Assembly: GCF_001514265.1 (NCBI RefSeq)
Contig: NZ_KQ948994.1
Coordinates: 62,001 to 126,000 of the forward strand
Reading direction: 5' to 3'
DNA from: Streptomyces resistomycificus
Lineage (GTDB): Bacteria; Actinomycetota; Actinomycetes; Streptomycetales; Streptomycetaceae
Length of the DNA: 64,000 bases
A model generated the notes under the pieces. The model worked only from the letters and a program-made list of their open reading frames with translations, had not been told where the DNA came from and ran no database searches. Positions 42,035 through 50,907 of this stretch are shown piece by piece (position 1 is the first letter of the stretch; each line of letters opens with the position of its first letter). The position numbers and the translations under genes were made by a program.

Positions 42035-43162
42035 ATGACTACAGGACGGTCCGGTGTCCCGGCAGGAGCCATGGACTGGGTTATCGCCGTCGGTGTGGCG
42101 GCGACTCTGGCGGTCGCCGGGGTGTCAGGGGATCACTCCGACCCGGGCCGCGACCTGCTCGGCTACGGTCTCCTGGCGGCCGGTGGCCTGGGGCTCGCAG
42201 CGCGGCGCCGTGCTCCGGTCGCCGTCCTGGCCGTCACCGGTCTGTGTGCGGTGGGCTACCAGGCGGTGGGTTTCGACGTGCCCGCAGTCGCGTACCTGTT
42301 CGCGGTGTACGCGGCCGTACGGGCGGGACGCCGCACCATCACGGTGGTGGCGAGCGTGACCATGGTGGCCGTTCTGCCTCTCGCGGCCCTGGCTTCGGGG
42401 CCGCACGACACGGGCGCGGCCTTCGCACAGGCCCGGGGCGCCCTCGAGCTGGCCTGGCTGATCGCGGCGGGCGCCGCGGGGGAAGCGTTGCGGCAGGCCG
42501 AGCGGAGGGCCGACGAGGCCGAGCGCACCCGGGAGGAGACCGCGCGGCGCCGTGCCGACGAGGAACGGCTGCACATCGCCAGGGAACTGCATGATTCCCT
42601 CACCCACCAGATCTCGGTGATCAAGGTGCAGTCCGAAGTCGCCGTCCACGTGGCCCGCAGGCGGGGCGAGCAGGTGCCGGAGGCGCTGCTGGCCATCCAG
42701 CAGGCCGGACGTGAGGCCTCCCGGGAACTGCGCGCCACACTGGAGGCGCTGCGCGACGACAGCACGGCTCCGCCTCGCGGACTCGATCACCTCGTGGAAC
42801 TGGTGGAACGGGCCCGTGCGTCCGGCCTGGACGCGACACTGACGATCGAGGGAGACCGACAGGACGTGCCGGCCGCGGTGGACCGGACCGTCTACCGGAT
42901 CGTTCAGGAGTCGCTCACCAACATCGCCCGGCACGCCTCCGCCGCAACGGCATCGGTCCGGATCGACTGCCGTCCGGACGCTCTCGCGATACGCGTCGAC
43001 GACGACGGAAAGGCCACACCGGACACCGCCCCGGAGCCCGGCGTGGGGCTGCTCGGGATGCGCGAACGTGTCACCGCCCTCGGCGGCCGGCTGCGAGCGG
43101 AGCCGCGCGAGACGGGCGGCTTCACCGTCCAGGTCGAACTGCCCGTGGAACAGACGTCATGA
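42035..43162 (+). CDS. NarL-type sensor histidine kinase
   Basis: A 375-residue kinase. Four hydrophobic segments fill residues 8-145, a coiled segment follows (AERRADEAERTREETARRRADEE), and the HisKA_3 box reads RLHIARELHDSLTHQISVIK with the phosphorylated His. The ATPase domain carries DDGKATPDTAPEPGVGLLGMRERV. There is almost no extracellular loop, so it probably senses a membrane or intracellular signal. It overlaps the regulator gene by four bases (ATGA). Confidence 0.92.
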   Translation: MTTGRSGVPAGAMDWVIAVGVAATLAVAGVSGDHSDPGRDLLGYGLLAAGGLGLAARRRAPVAVLAVTGLCAVGYQAVGFDVPAVAYLFAVYAAVRAGRRTITVVASVTMVAVLPLAALASGPHDTGAAFAQARGALELAWLIAAGAAGEALRQAERRADEAERTREETARRRADEERLHIARELHDSLTHQISVIKVQSEVAVHVARRRGEQVPEALLAIQQAGREASRELRATLEALRDDSTAPPRGLDHLVELVERARASGLDATLTIEGDRQDVPAAVDRTVYRIVQESLTNIARHASAATASVRIDCRPDALAIRVDDDGKATPDTAPEPGVGLLGMRERVTALGGRLRAEPRETGGFTVQVELPVEQTS

Positions 43163-43821
43163 TCCGTGTCCTGCTGGTCGACGACCAGCCACTCATACGC
43201 AGCGGATTCCGCGCGCTCCTCGACCTGGAGGACGACATCGAGGTGGTGGCCGAGGCCGGCGACGGGGAGGAGGGCCTCTCCCTCGCCAGGGAACACCTGC
43301 CCGACGTCGCTCTCATCGACATCCGGATGCCCGTCGTCGACGGCATCGAGACGACCCGGCGCATCGCCGCGGACCCGGACCTGAGCGGGGTTCACGTCGT
43401 CATCCTGACCAACTACGGCTTCGACCAGTACGTGTTCGACGCGCTGCGCGCCGGCGCGGCCGGATTCCTCGTCAAGGACATCGTGCCGGAAGACTTCCTC
43501 CACGCCGTCCGCGTCGCCGCGCGCGGCGACGTCCTGCTCGCGCCGTCGATCACCCGCAAGCTGATCAACCGGTACGTCGACCAGCCACTCCACACCGGCC
43601 CGAGCGCAGGGCTGGAAGAGCTGACCAACCGGGAACGCGAAGCCGTCGCCCTGGTCGCGCAGGGCCTTTCCAACGACCAGATCGCCGCCCGCATGGTGAT
43701 CAGCGCGCTCACCGCGAAAACGCACATCAACCGGGCCATGACGAAGCTCCGAGCCCGTGACCGCGCCCAACTCGTCATCCACGCCTACGAGTCCGGGCTG
43801 GTGGCCCCGCGCAACCGCTGA
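43159..43821 (+). CDS. NarL/LuxR-type response regulator
   Basis: A 220-residue regulator. The receiver domain has VLLVDDQPLIRSGF and the phosphorylated Asp in VALIDIRMPVVDG, and the conserved Lys is in FLVKDIVPEDF. The C-terminal LuxR helix-turn-helix is LTNREREAVALVAQGLSNDQIAARMVIS. It is the cognate partner of the preceding kinase. The target genes are not evident, though the DUF6223 gene lies divergently upstream. Confidence 0.93.
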   Translation: MIRVLLVDDQPLIRSGFRALLDLEDDIEVVAEAGDGEEGLSLAREHLPDVALIDIRMPVVDGIETTRRIAADPDLSGVHVVILTNYGFDQYVFDALRAGAAGFLVKDIVPEDFLHAVRVAARGDVLLAPSITRKLINRYVDQPLHTGPSAGLEELTNREREAVALVAQGLSNDQIAARMVISALTAKTHINRAMTKLRARDRAQLVIHAYESGLVAPRNR

Positions 43822-43828
43822 CGGGGCA

Positions 43829-45034
43829 CTAACTCCGCGAGACGTCCTTGACGAACACGAGGCCGTCGCTGTCCGCCAAGTGGGCCGGGTCGAACGGGGC
43901 GTAGCCGAACCAGGGGGATACCCGGTGGGACGGCCGCGTGGGGCCGAGGGCGGTGGCCAGCCGCCCGGCGTCGATGACGCAGCGGTCCTCCGGGAGTGCG
44001 TACAGGAGACCTTCGACCGTGTCCGGCGGCGGTGTGTCCACTCCCTGGTGCCGGATGGTGCCGAGCGCCGTGGCCACGAAGGCGTACGCCTCGCCGAGTC
44101 GGGCGCTCACCAGCGCGCCGGCGCTCCACCACTCCAGCGCCGTACCGCCCATCCGCATCGAGCTCTTCTCCCGCTGGAGGTGGGAGTTGTGGGCGTGGAC
44201 GAGTGCGGGGCCCTGTTCGGCGACGGCGAGGAGGTTGTGGGCCATGATCTGGTCCCGCACACCCACCAGCCGGCTCATGCGGACCGGCGAGGTGTCGGCC
44301 ATCCAGTAGTGGTAGCGCAGCAGGCCGGTCGCGGTGCGCCCGTACAGGCGGGCCCGGTCCCAGTCGTCCCGCGAGGTCGCCGCGATCAGGTGCGGTGTCT
44401 GCGTGTCGAGCACCGCCACCAGATCGTCGGCGAGCAACCGCAGCTTCCCGGCCTCGGCGGACTGCCCCACGGACTGGGCAGGGTCCGTCATCGCGGCGGG
44501 GTTGGTCCACCGGTCGTCGGTACCGAGCAGGCCGTCGAGCGTGTCCGCGGTGCAGGGGAGAAGGTCCGCGCCCACCCGTGCCGAGAGGTAGTCGTGGAGT
44601 GCGGTGAGGGCCTGCCGGGGGCTCGCGGCGCCGGTGATCTCCAACGGGCCGTCGAATCCGGCGAAGCGGAGCCGCTCGGACGCGGGGCGGCCTTCGTTGA
44701 AGGCCCGGATCCAACGCACGAGTTCGCGGTTGGCCGCGGACGCGCCCCACCCGTGGCTGAATCCGCTGTCCATGACGTCGTCGAGGGTGCCCGTGCCCGA
44801 AGTGACGTAGTCGTCCACGGTCAGGCCCATCATGCAGTCGCTCTCGATGGTGATCGTCCGGTAACCCTCCTGCTCGACGAGCTGCCGGAAGAGGTCGTTG
44901 CGCAGGTCGAGCAGAGTGTCCTCGCCGTGGGTGGGCTCGCCCAGGGCGAGCAGCCGAGGCCGGGCCGGGAGCAGCCTCATGACGGCGGCAGCATCGACGG
45001 CACGAGCGGTGTCCTTGATGTCGGTAACATCCAT
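43829..45034 (-). CDS. Erythromycin esterase-family protein
   Basis: A 401-residue protein starting at ATG 45034. Family marks include LLALGEPTHGEDTLLDLRNDLFRQLVEQEGYRTITIESD near the start (Glu and His of the metal or active site), LRFAGFDGPLEI and ALVHAHNSHLQREKS. Family members include macrolide-ring-opening esterases and succinoglycan biosynthesis proteins; many actinomycete copies have unknown substrates. It is divergent from a MerR-type regulator across a 7-bp-arm palindrome, which suggests induction by a small molecule. Confidence 0.85.
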   Translation of the reverse strand: MDVTDIKDTARAVDAAAVMRLLPARPRLLALGEPTHGEDTLLDLRNDLFRQLVEQEGYRTITIESDCMMGLTVDDYVTSGTGTLDDVMDSGFSHGWGASAANRELVRWIRAFNEGRPASERLRFAGFDGPLEITGAASPRQALTALHDYLSARVGADLLPCTADTLDGLLGTDDRWTNPAAMTDPAQSVGQSAEAGKLRLLADDLVAVLDTQTPHLIAATSRDDWDRARLYGRTATGLLRYHYWMADTSPVRMSRLVGVRDQIMAHNLLAVAEQGPALVHAHNSHLQREKSSMRMGGTALEWWSAGALVSARLGEAYAFVATALGTIRHQGVDTPPPDTVEGLLYALPEDRCVIDAGRLATALGPTRPSHRVSPWFGYAPFDPAHLADSDGLVFVKDVSRS

Positions 45035-45037
45035 GCC

Positions 45038-45055
45038 TTCAACGGTATCGTTGAA
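45038..45055. promoter_or_regulatory. MerR-type operator between the esterase and regulator genes
   Basis: TTCAACG-GTAT-CGTTGAA is a perfect 7-bp inverted repeat. It lies three bases upstream of the esterase start and 48 bp upstream of the regulator start. A further half-site, GGTTGAA, follows at about 45061. It is probably bound by the divergent MerR protein. Confidence 0.7.
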
Positions 45056-45103
45056 CTTTCGGTTGAAACTTTTTCCCGACATCGCCGCGATAGCGTGGAT
45101 CGC

Positions 45104-45844
45104 ATGGGTCAAAACCTTCAAAGCAGTGAGCGGCTGAGGCCGGTCGACCTGGCGCGAGGGCACGGTCTGTCCACACAGGCGATCAGGAACTACGAGGAGG
45201 CCGGCATTCTTCCGGCCGCTGGTCGCACGCCCCACGGCTACCGCACCTACACCTCGCTGCACGCGGGGGCCCTGCGCGCGTTCCTCGCCCTGCTGCCCGG
45301 CCATGGCCACCGGACGGCGACGGAGATCATGCGGGCCGTGAACCAGGGCGCGGTCGAGGAGGCGTTCCGTCTCATCGACGAGAGCCACGCCCAACTCCTC
45401 GACGACCGGCGGACCCTCCAGGCCGTGGAGAGCGCCCTGAGCGACCTGGAGCCCGTCACGGCACCCGAGCCGGGTGTGAAGCCGGGTGCGGTGTCCGGGC
45501 CGGGCGGCATGTTCATCGGGCCGCTGGCCGAGAAGCTCGGAATCCGGCCCGCGACGCTGCGCAAGTGGGAGGGCGCGGGGCTGGTACGGCCGCGCCGCGA
45601 CCCGCGGACCGGGTACCGCGTCTACGACCAGGCCGACGTACGGGACGCCCGGCTGGCCCACCAGCTCAGGCGGGGTGGCTATCTGCTGGAGCAGATCGCC
45701 CCGCTGATCGCGCGGGTACGGGCGGCCGGCGGGCTGGAGCCGCTGGAGGCCGCACTGCGTGACTGGCACGGTCGGCTGTCCGCCCGTGGGCGGGCGATGC
45801 TGACCGGGGCCGCGGAGCTGGAGGCGTACCTCCGCGAGCGCTGA
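45104..45844 (+). CDS. Double-domain MerR-type regulator
   Basis: A 246-residue protein with two MerR-like helix-turn-helix domains: the first at about residues 11-65 (RPVDLARGHGLSTQAIRNYEEAGILPAAGRTPHGYRTYT), the second at about 130-190 (IGPLAEKLGIRPATLRKWEGAGLVRPRRDPRTGYRVYDQADV). Typical MerR proteins have only one. It probably controls the divergent erythromycin-esterase gene and itself through the palindrome between them. Confidence 0.87.
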   Translation: MGQNLQSSERLRPVDLARGHGLSTQAIRNYEEAGILPAAGRTPHGYRTYTSLHAGALRAFLALLPGHGHRTATEIMRAVNQGAVEEAFRLIDESHAQLLDDRRTLQAVESALSDLEPVTAPEPGVKPGAVSGPGGMFIGPLAEKLGIRPATLRKWEGAGLVRPRRDPRTGYRVYDQADVRDARLAHQLRRGGYLLEQIAPLIARVRAAGGLEPLEAALRDWHGRLSARGRAMLTGAAELEAYLRER

Positions 45845-45860
45845 GGAGAGTTCGGGTGAG

Positions 45861-46322
45861 TCAGGCCGAGGGGTCTCGCTGCTCGGCCACGGCTTCGCGC
45901 ACGTTCTGGAGGAAGCGCTCGACCGTCGCCAGCTCGGTGCCGGAGAAGGCCCGTGTCGCGGCGACGACCTCTGTGATCAGCGGACCGAAGAACGACTGGC
46001 CGAGCGCGACTGCCTGATCGTCGACCTCGAGCAGCACACGGCGTCGGTCGCGGCTGTCGCGTGTGCGCCGCACGTGACCGAGTCTCTCGAGTCGGTCGAC
46101 GAGGGCCGTGGTGCCCGCGGAGTTCAGGCCGAGCTGTCTCCCGAGCCAGCCGGGCGTCGCGAGTGTGTCCGCCCGAGCGGCGTCCAGCAGGCAGATCAGG
46201 GCACGGACGTCGGTCGGGTGCAGGCCGTTGCGTTGCGCGAACTCGGCTCCGAGCAGGTCGAGTTCGACGGTGATGGCGCGTAGCTGATGCACGACCCGCA
46301 GCCCGGGTTCTCCTTCAACCAT
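45861..46322 (-). CDS. MarR-family transcriptional regulator
   Basis: A 153-residue regulator. ATG 46322 is chosen (GGAG four bases upstream); ATG 46358 would touch the operator. The winged helix is visible in LHPTDVRALICLLDAARADTLATPGWLGRQLGLNSAGTTALVDRLERLGHVRRTRDSRDRRRVLLEV. It is divergent from an alpha/beta hydrolase gene across a long perfect palindrome, the classic MarR layout for a repressor released by a phenolic or similar ligand. Confidence 0.9.
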   Translation of the reverse strand: MVEGEPGLRVVHQLRAITVELDLLGAEFAQRNGLHPTDVRALICLLDAARADTLATPGWLGRQLGLNSAGTTALVDRLERLGHVRRTRDSRDRRRVLLEVDDQAVALGQSFFGPLITEVVAATRAFSGTELATVERFLQNVREAVAEQRDPSA

Positions 46323-46358
46323 TCCACTCCGCCCTTCCGGGATCGATCCCACCCACAT

Positions 46359-46381
46359 AGTATCTCGCTCGGCGAGATACT
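46359..46381. promoter_or_regulatory. MarR operator, 10-bp arms
   Basis: AGTATCTCGC and GCGAGATACT form a perfect inverted repeat around TCG. It lies 36 bp from the MarR start and 32 bp from the hydrolase start, so one dimer could control both promoters. Confidence 0.8.
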
Positions 46382-46413
46382 TGCTCAGCGACCTATTTCT
46401 CCGAGGGTGTCCC

Positions 46414-47262
46414 ATGGCAGAAGACCTGACCGACTTCCTGGCGGCGTACGACGCCGTCCTGGACCAATGGCCCGTGCCCGTCGACCGGATGGACCTGACG
46501 TCCGAGTACGGCACGACCCGGGTCACCGCGTGCGGCCCCGCCGGTGGCGAGCCGCTGGTGCTGCTGCACGGTGGCGGGGCCACCTCGGCGGTGTGGTTCG
46601 CCAACGTGGGCGACCTGAGTCGCACCCGACGCGTCTACGCCGTGGACCGGATCGGTGAGGCAGGCCGCAGCCGGCCGGGGGACCGTCCCGTCCGGTCCGT
46701 CGACGACCTCCTCGACTGGCTGGACGGCGTACTCGACGGCTTGGGCCTGCGCAGCACCGACCTGTGCGGCCACTCCTACGGCGCCTGGATCGCCCTCACC
46801 TGTGCGCTGCGTACGCCGAACCGGGTCCGCAAGCTCGCTCTCCTCGACCCCACCCAGTGCTTCGCCGGATTCAGGGCCACGTACCTGCTGCGCGCCCTCC
46901 CCACCCTCATCCGGCCCACCGCCCGACGGGCCCGCGCGTTCATCGCCTGGGAGACCGACGGCGCCGATGTCGACCCCGCGTGGCTGGAGCTGTACGCACG
47001 GGCCGCCGAGTTCCCGCACACGAAGGTCGTCGTCGGCAGACGCCCGCGGCCCCGGCGACTGCGGGGCTCGACGGTCCCCACGCTGGTGCTGCTCGCGGGG
47101 GACAGCAGGGCACATGACGTTCGGCGTGTGGAGGCGGCGGCGCGACGGGACCTGCCAGACGCCGAAACCGCCGTACTCCCCGGCATATCGCACCACAGCA
47201 TCCCGTTCACCCGAGCCGCCGAACTCGACGGAGTGCTCCTGGACTTCCTCGCCAAGCCCTGA
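46414..47262 (+). CDS. Alpha/beta hydrolase
   Basis: A 282-residue hydrolase starting at ATG 46414. The oxyanion loop is LVLLHGGGATSAVWF, the nucleophile Ser is in DLCGHSYGAWIAL (GxSxG), the acid is probably the Asp in LLAGDSRAHD, and the His is in GISHHSIPF. It probably cleaves an ester or lactone and is likely induced through the divergent MarR regulator. The substrate is unknown. Confidence 0.9.
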   Translation: MAEDLTDFLAAYDAVLDQWPVPVDRMDLTSEYGTTRVTACGPAGGEPLVLLHGGGATSAVWFANVGDLSRTRRVYAVDRIGEAGRSRPGDRPVRSVDDLLDWLDGVLDGLGLRSTDLCGHSYGAWIALTCALRTPNRVRKLALLDPTQCFAGFRATYLLRALPTLIRPTARRARAFIAWETDGADVDPAWLELYARAAEFPHTKVVVGRRPRPRRLRGSTVPTLVLLAGDSRAHDVRRVEAAARRDLPDAETAVLPGISHHSIPFTRAAELDGVLLDFLAKP

Positions 47263-47380
47263 ACCGGGGTGACCCGCTCACATCGTCGGGGGGCGCGATC
47301 GAGTGGACGGGGTCGGCTGCCAGAACCAAGGACTTGCGCATGGAGCACCGTTCCGGGGGTCAGGATGGCGGGCCGGCGGC

Positions 47381-48001
47381 TCAGCGAGACGTGGTCCACC
47401 GGGGCGCGGTATCCGCCCAAGCCGCTTCCCACCGCGCGAGGTTGTGCCGCTCCAGTCTGCGGTTGGCGTAGCCGTACGCGGCGACGCCGAGGAGGGGGAC
47501 GGCCAGGGTGGCGAGGACGGCGTAGCCCACGGCGCGGTCGCGGACCTGTTCCGCGGTCAGGGGAGGGTCGGTGACCTTTCCTTCGGTGCTGATCCACACG
47601 CGGACGGTGCTGCCGGCGGGCAGGGCGGGCTCGACGTCGGCTTCCGCGGTGCGGGTGAGTCCCCGGGGGTCGGTGAAGCGGACGGGGACCGGGTACAGCG
47701 CCTTCTTCGCCTCGTCCGATCCCGGTTCCGGGTGACGGGGGGAGCCGTCGAGCAGTACGGCGGTCGTGTGGTGCCGGGTGGCGGCCTGGTGCTGGGCGGT
47801 CGCCTCGTGGTGGCGGTAGGCGGTGTCGCCGACCAGGAACATGGCGGTGAGGGTGGCGGCCGGCACGGCCAGGATCAGGGCGACGGCGATCCATGCCTGC
47901 GCGAGATCCGTTCGGCGGCGCAGGGGGTTGCGCCGCCATCGCCACAGCAGGACGCGCGGGGGGCCTTCGGGAGGGTGGGCCGGGGGTGTCGCGCGGACCA
48001 C
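47381..48001 (-). CDS. Rv1733c-like membrane protein
   Basis: A 206-residue protein starting at GTG 48001 after GAAGGAG. It reads RVLLWRWRRNPLRRRTDLAQAWIAVALILAV, then a long outside loop with TAVLLDG and VWISTEGKVTDPPLTAEQV, then a second membrane segment and RRLERHNLARWEAAWADTAPRW. The protein at 61983 has the same layout. This matches the two-helix family of mycobacterial Rv1733c, a member of the DosR dormancy regulon. The function is unknown. Confidence 0.75.
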   Translation of the reverse strand: MVRATPPAHPPEGPPRVLLWRWRRNPLRRRTDLAQAWIAVALILAVPAATLTAMFLVGDTAYRHHEATAQHQAATRHHTTAVLLDGSPRHPEPGSDEAKKALYPVPVRFTDPRGLTRTAEADVEPALPAGSTVRVWISTEGKVTDPPLTAEQVRDRAVGYAVLATLAVPLLGVAAYGYANRRLERHNLARWEAAWADTAPRWTTSR

Positions 48002-48107
48002 GGTGCTTCTCCTTCCGTATGTGCGTGGGCGCTAGGGCGCGTGGCAGCCTCACCGGGCGCTTGCCGAGGCCCGGTGCGGGCACGGGGTCGGGGCCTGGGC
48101 GGGGTGG

Positions 48108-48479
48108 TCACCGGCCGGCCTCCCTCACCTGTTGGCAGCGGGCGCAGTAACGGGCCTGCGGCACGATCATCAGGCGTTCGCGGCCGACGGGCCTTCGGCA
48201 CAGATGGCAGGTGCCGTAGCGGCCCTGGTCCATCCGGGTGAGCGCGGCTTCGACGTCGGCGAGGACCATGCGGGCGGAGGCGGCGAGCTTGACGCGGACC
48301 TCGATCTGCGAGGTGGCCTGCCGGTCGAGGAACGCGTCGGTGCGGGGCGTGGCGGCTGCTGAGAGCTGCTGCAGCTGTTCCTTGCGGAAGACGCGTTGCT
48401 CGTGCAGGTTCTCGCGCAGTGCGGCGAGGTCCTCGATCGACAGAGTCGTGTGGCGGTCGTCGATGGTCTGATGGTTCAC
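48108..48479 (-). CDS. DksA/TraR-type zinc-finger protein (first)
   Basis: A 123-residue protein starting at GTG 48479. An N-terminal helical hairpin (LAALRENLHEQRVFRKEQLQQLS) precedes the C4 zinc finger YGTCHLCRRPVGRERLMIVPQARYCARCQQV. The family binds the RNA polymerase secondary channel. It is followed by a similar gene at 48529. Confidence 0.88.
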   Translation of the reverse strand: MNHQTIDDRHTTLSIEDLAALRENLHEQRVFRKEQLQQLSAAATPRTDAFLDRQATSQIEVRVKLAASARMVLADVEAALTRMDQGRYGTCHLCRRPVGRERLMIVPQARYCARCQQVREAGR

Positions 48480-48528
48480 CGGTTCACCCCTCGGGCAGGG
48501 CGGGAGACGGAGGTCGGACGGACGGCTG

Positions 48529-48855
48529 TCAGGCGGTGGCGCGCTGGCAGGGGACGCAGAAACGCGTGTAGGGCAGGATCTCCAGGCGTTCGACAGGGAT
48601 GGGCTTGGAGCAGTTCCGGCAGACGCCGTAGCTGCCGTCCCGGACGCGGGCGAAGGCGGCCTCGACCTCCGTGAGGACCCGCTGGATGGTGTCTTTCTGC
48701 GCGGCCATCACCTGTTCCTCCGCGTCAGGCCCGCTCTCGTCGATGACCTGGAGTTGGGTGAGGCGGGTGGCACGTTCGTGTTCGAGGCGCCGGCGGGCCT
48801 CGTGTGCCGTCAGTCGCTCCGGGCGGGTTTCGGTCGGGGACGTGTCGAGCGACAT
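48529..48855 (-). CDS. DksA/TraR-type zinc-finger protein (second)
   Basis: A 108-residue protein starting at ATG 48855. The helical region contains HEARRRLEHERATRLTQLQVIDE, and the C4 zinc finger is YGVCRNCSKPIPVERLEILPYTRFCVPCQ. It is similar to, but clearly diverged from, the adjacent protein at 48108. Two tandem copies suggest different regulatory conditions. Confidence 0.88.
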   Translation of the reverse strand: MSLDTSPTETRPERLTAHEARRRLEHERATRLTQLQVIDESGPDAEEQVMAAQKDTIQRVLTEVEAAFARVRDGSYGVCRNCSKPIPVERLEILPYTRFCVPCQRATA

Positions 48856-49190
48856 GGCGGGTCCTTCTTTCGACTGGTCGGGTCGCGGCGGGCAGGGCAG
48901 AGGGGCACGAGGGCCGGGAATCACGGGTGGCGGTCCGTGTCTCCACCGTGGCCGCGACGCAGCGCGAAACCCATCGGGCGCGATACCCATCTCCGGCGTG
49001 ACCCGGAGCCCATCGCGGGGTGGGCAGGCCAGGTCCGGGAAATGGGTACTGGAGCCCATCGACGGTGGAGCCGGGAGCGGGCACGCTGGCGGCAGGCCGG
49101 TCGAGACCAGTGGCCGCAGCTCACGCTCGGGGTGCGCGGTGACCGACAGTAGAGACACAGCCGTGTCACGCAGAGGAAGGCGTCATCCCG

Positions 49191-50144
49191 GTGTCCCTGT
49201 TCTGGCGGATCTTCGCGCTCAACGCGGTTGTGCTGGGGAGCGCCACCGCGCTGCTGCTGTGGGCTCCGGTGACCGTTTCCGTGCCGGTGGTGCTGACCGA
49301 GGCGGTGATCCTCGTGGCCGGCCTGGCCGTCATGCTGGTGGCCAACGCGGCCCTGCTGCGGATCGGCCTGGCCCCGCTCGACCGGCTCACCCGGCTGATG
49401 GCCACCGTCGACCTGTTGCGGCCCGGGCAACGACTGCCGGAGCACGGCCGCGCCGAGACCGCCGAACTGATCCGCACGTTCAACGCCATGCTGGAGCGCC
49501 TCGAACACGAACGGGCCTCCAGCAGTGCCCGGGTCCTGCTCGCCCAGGAAGCCGAGCGGCGCCGCATCGCCCAGGAACTGCACGACGAGGTCGGCCAGAG
49601 CATGACCGCGATCCTGCTGTCGCTGGAGCGGGCCGCCGACGAGGCGGACCAGCCCCTGCGCGGTGAACTGCGGCAGGTCCAGGAGATCACCCGGGGGAGC
49701 CTGGACGAGGTGCGTCGGCTGGTGCGTCGGCTGCGGCCGGGCGTGCTGGAGGACCTCGGTCTGGTCAGTGGCCTGACCTCGCTGACCACCGAGTTCGCCA
49801 CCCATGTCGGCATGCGCGTGGTGCGCCGCTTCGACACCGGCCTGCCCGTCCTCGACCAGCAGACGGAACTGGTGCTGTACCGCGTCGCCCAGGAGGCCCT
49901 GACCAACGCGGCCCGCCACGCCGAGGCCGGCCAGGTCGAGGTGAGCCTGCAGCACGCCGGGGAAGCGGTGGTGCTGGCCGTCGTCGACGACGGCCGCGGA
50001 ACCGGCGTCGCGCGCGAAGGAGCGGGAATTCGCGGCATGCGCGAGCGCGCTCTGCTGATCGGGGCCACGCTGGACGTCACCTCCCAGCCGCAGGCCGGTA
50101 CGACGGTCCGGCTGACCGTGCCACTCCTCAGGAAGCAGCCATGA
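49191..50144 (+). CDS. NarL-type sensor histidine kinase with HAMP
   Basis: A 317-residue kinase from GTG 49191. Two membrane segments at residues 4-60 flank a very short loop. A HAMP-like linker (IGLAPLDRLTRLMATVDLLRPGQRLP) is followed by the HisKA_3 box AEAERRRIAQELHDEVGQSMTAILLSLE and the ATPase motif DDGRGTGVAREGAGIRGMRERALLIGA. It is coupled to the regulator by ATGA. It faces the DksA genes divergently. Confidence 0.92.
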   Translation: MSLFWRIFALNAVVLGSATALLLWAPVTVSVPVVLTEAVILVAGLAVMLVANAALLRIGLAPLDRLTRLMATVDLLRPGQRLPEHGRAETAELIRTFNAMLERLEHERASSSARVLLAQEAERRRIAQELHDEVGQSMTAILLSLERAADEADQPLRGELRQVQEITRGSLDEVRRLVRRLRPGVLEDLGLVSGLTSLTTEFATHVGMRVVRRFDTGLPVLDQQTELVLYRVAQEALTNAARHAEAGQVEVSLQHAGEAVVLAVVDDGRGTGVAREGAGIRGMRERALLIGATLDVTSQPQAGTTVRLTVPLLRKQP

Positions 50145-50806
50145 CCACGCCCGACACACCCGCGATCCGCATCCTGCTCGCCGACGACCACGCGCTGGTA
50201 CGTCGCGGGGTGCGGCTCATCCTCGACCGGGAGCCGGACCTCGAGGTCGTCGCCGAGGCCGGGGACGGCGCGCAGGCCATCGACCTGGCCCGCACCCATG
50301 AGGTGGACCTGGCGGTGATGGACATCGCCATGCCCCGGATGACCGGCCTGCAGGCCACCCGCGAACTCGTCGCGCTGAAGCCCGAAGTGCGGGTGCTGAT
50401 GCTGACGATGCATGACAACGAGCAGTACTTCTTCCAGGCGCTGAAGGCGGGCGCCAGCGGATACGTGCTGAAGTCCGTGGCCGACCGCGACCTGGTGGCG
50501 GCATGCCGGGCCGCCATGCGCGACGAGCCGTTCCTGTATCCCGGCGCGGTCACCGCGCTGATCCGCAACTACCTCGACCGTGTCCGCCACGGCGAGGAGC
50601 CGCCCGACCAGGTGCTGACCGCGCGTGAGGAGGAGGTCCTCAAGCTCGTGGCCGAGGGCCACTCCTCCAAGGAGATCGCCCGGATACTCTTCATCAGCAT
50701 CAAGACCGTCCACCGGCATCGGGCCAACCTGCTGCACAAACTCGGCCTGCGTGACCGGCTGGAGCTCACCCGCTACGCGATCCGCGCCGGGCTCATCGAA
50801 GCCTGA
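50141..50806 (+). CDS. NarL/LuxR-type response regulator
   Basis: A 221-residue regulator. The receiver Asp is in LAVMDIAMPRMTGLQ, the Lys in GYVLKSVADRD, and the LuxR domain is LTAREEEVLKLVAEGHSSKEIARILFISIKTVHRHRANLLHKL. It is the partner of the overlapping kinase gene. Targets are unknown. Confidence 0.93.
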   Translation: MTTPDTPAIRILLADDHALVRRGVRLILDREPDLEVVAEAGDGAQAIDLARTHEVDLAVMDIAMPRMTGLQATRELVALKPEVRVLMLTMHDNEQYFFQALKAGASGYVLKSVADRDLVAACRAAMRDEPFLYPGAVTALIRNYLDRVRHGEEPPDQVLTAREEEVLKLVAEGHSSKEIARILFISIKTVHRHRANLLHKLGLRDRLELTRYAIRAGLIEA

Positions 50807-50907
50807 TCCGGCTGACTGACGCGGGCTCAGGCTGCATACTGCCACCCGGGGCTGTGAAACGTCGGGCTGCTCAGGGCGGACCGCCGACACGGAAGGGGGA
50901 CGGTGGC

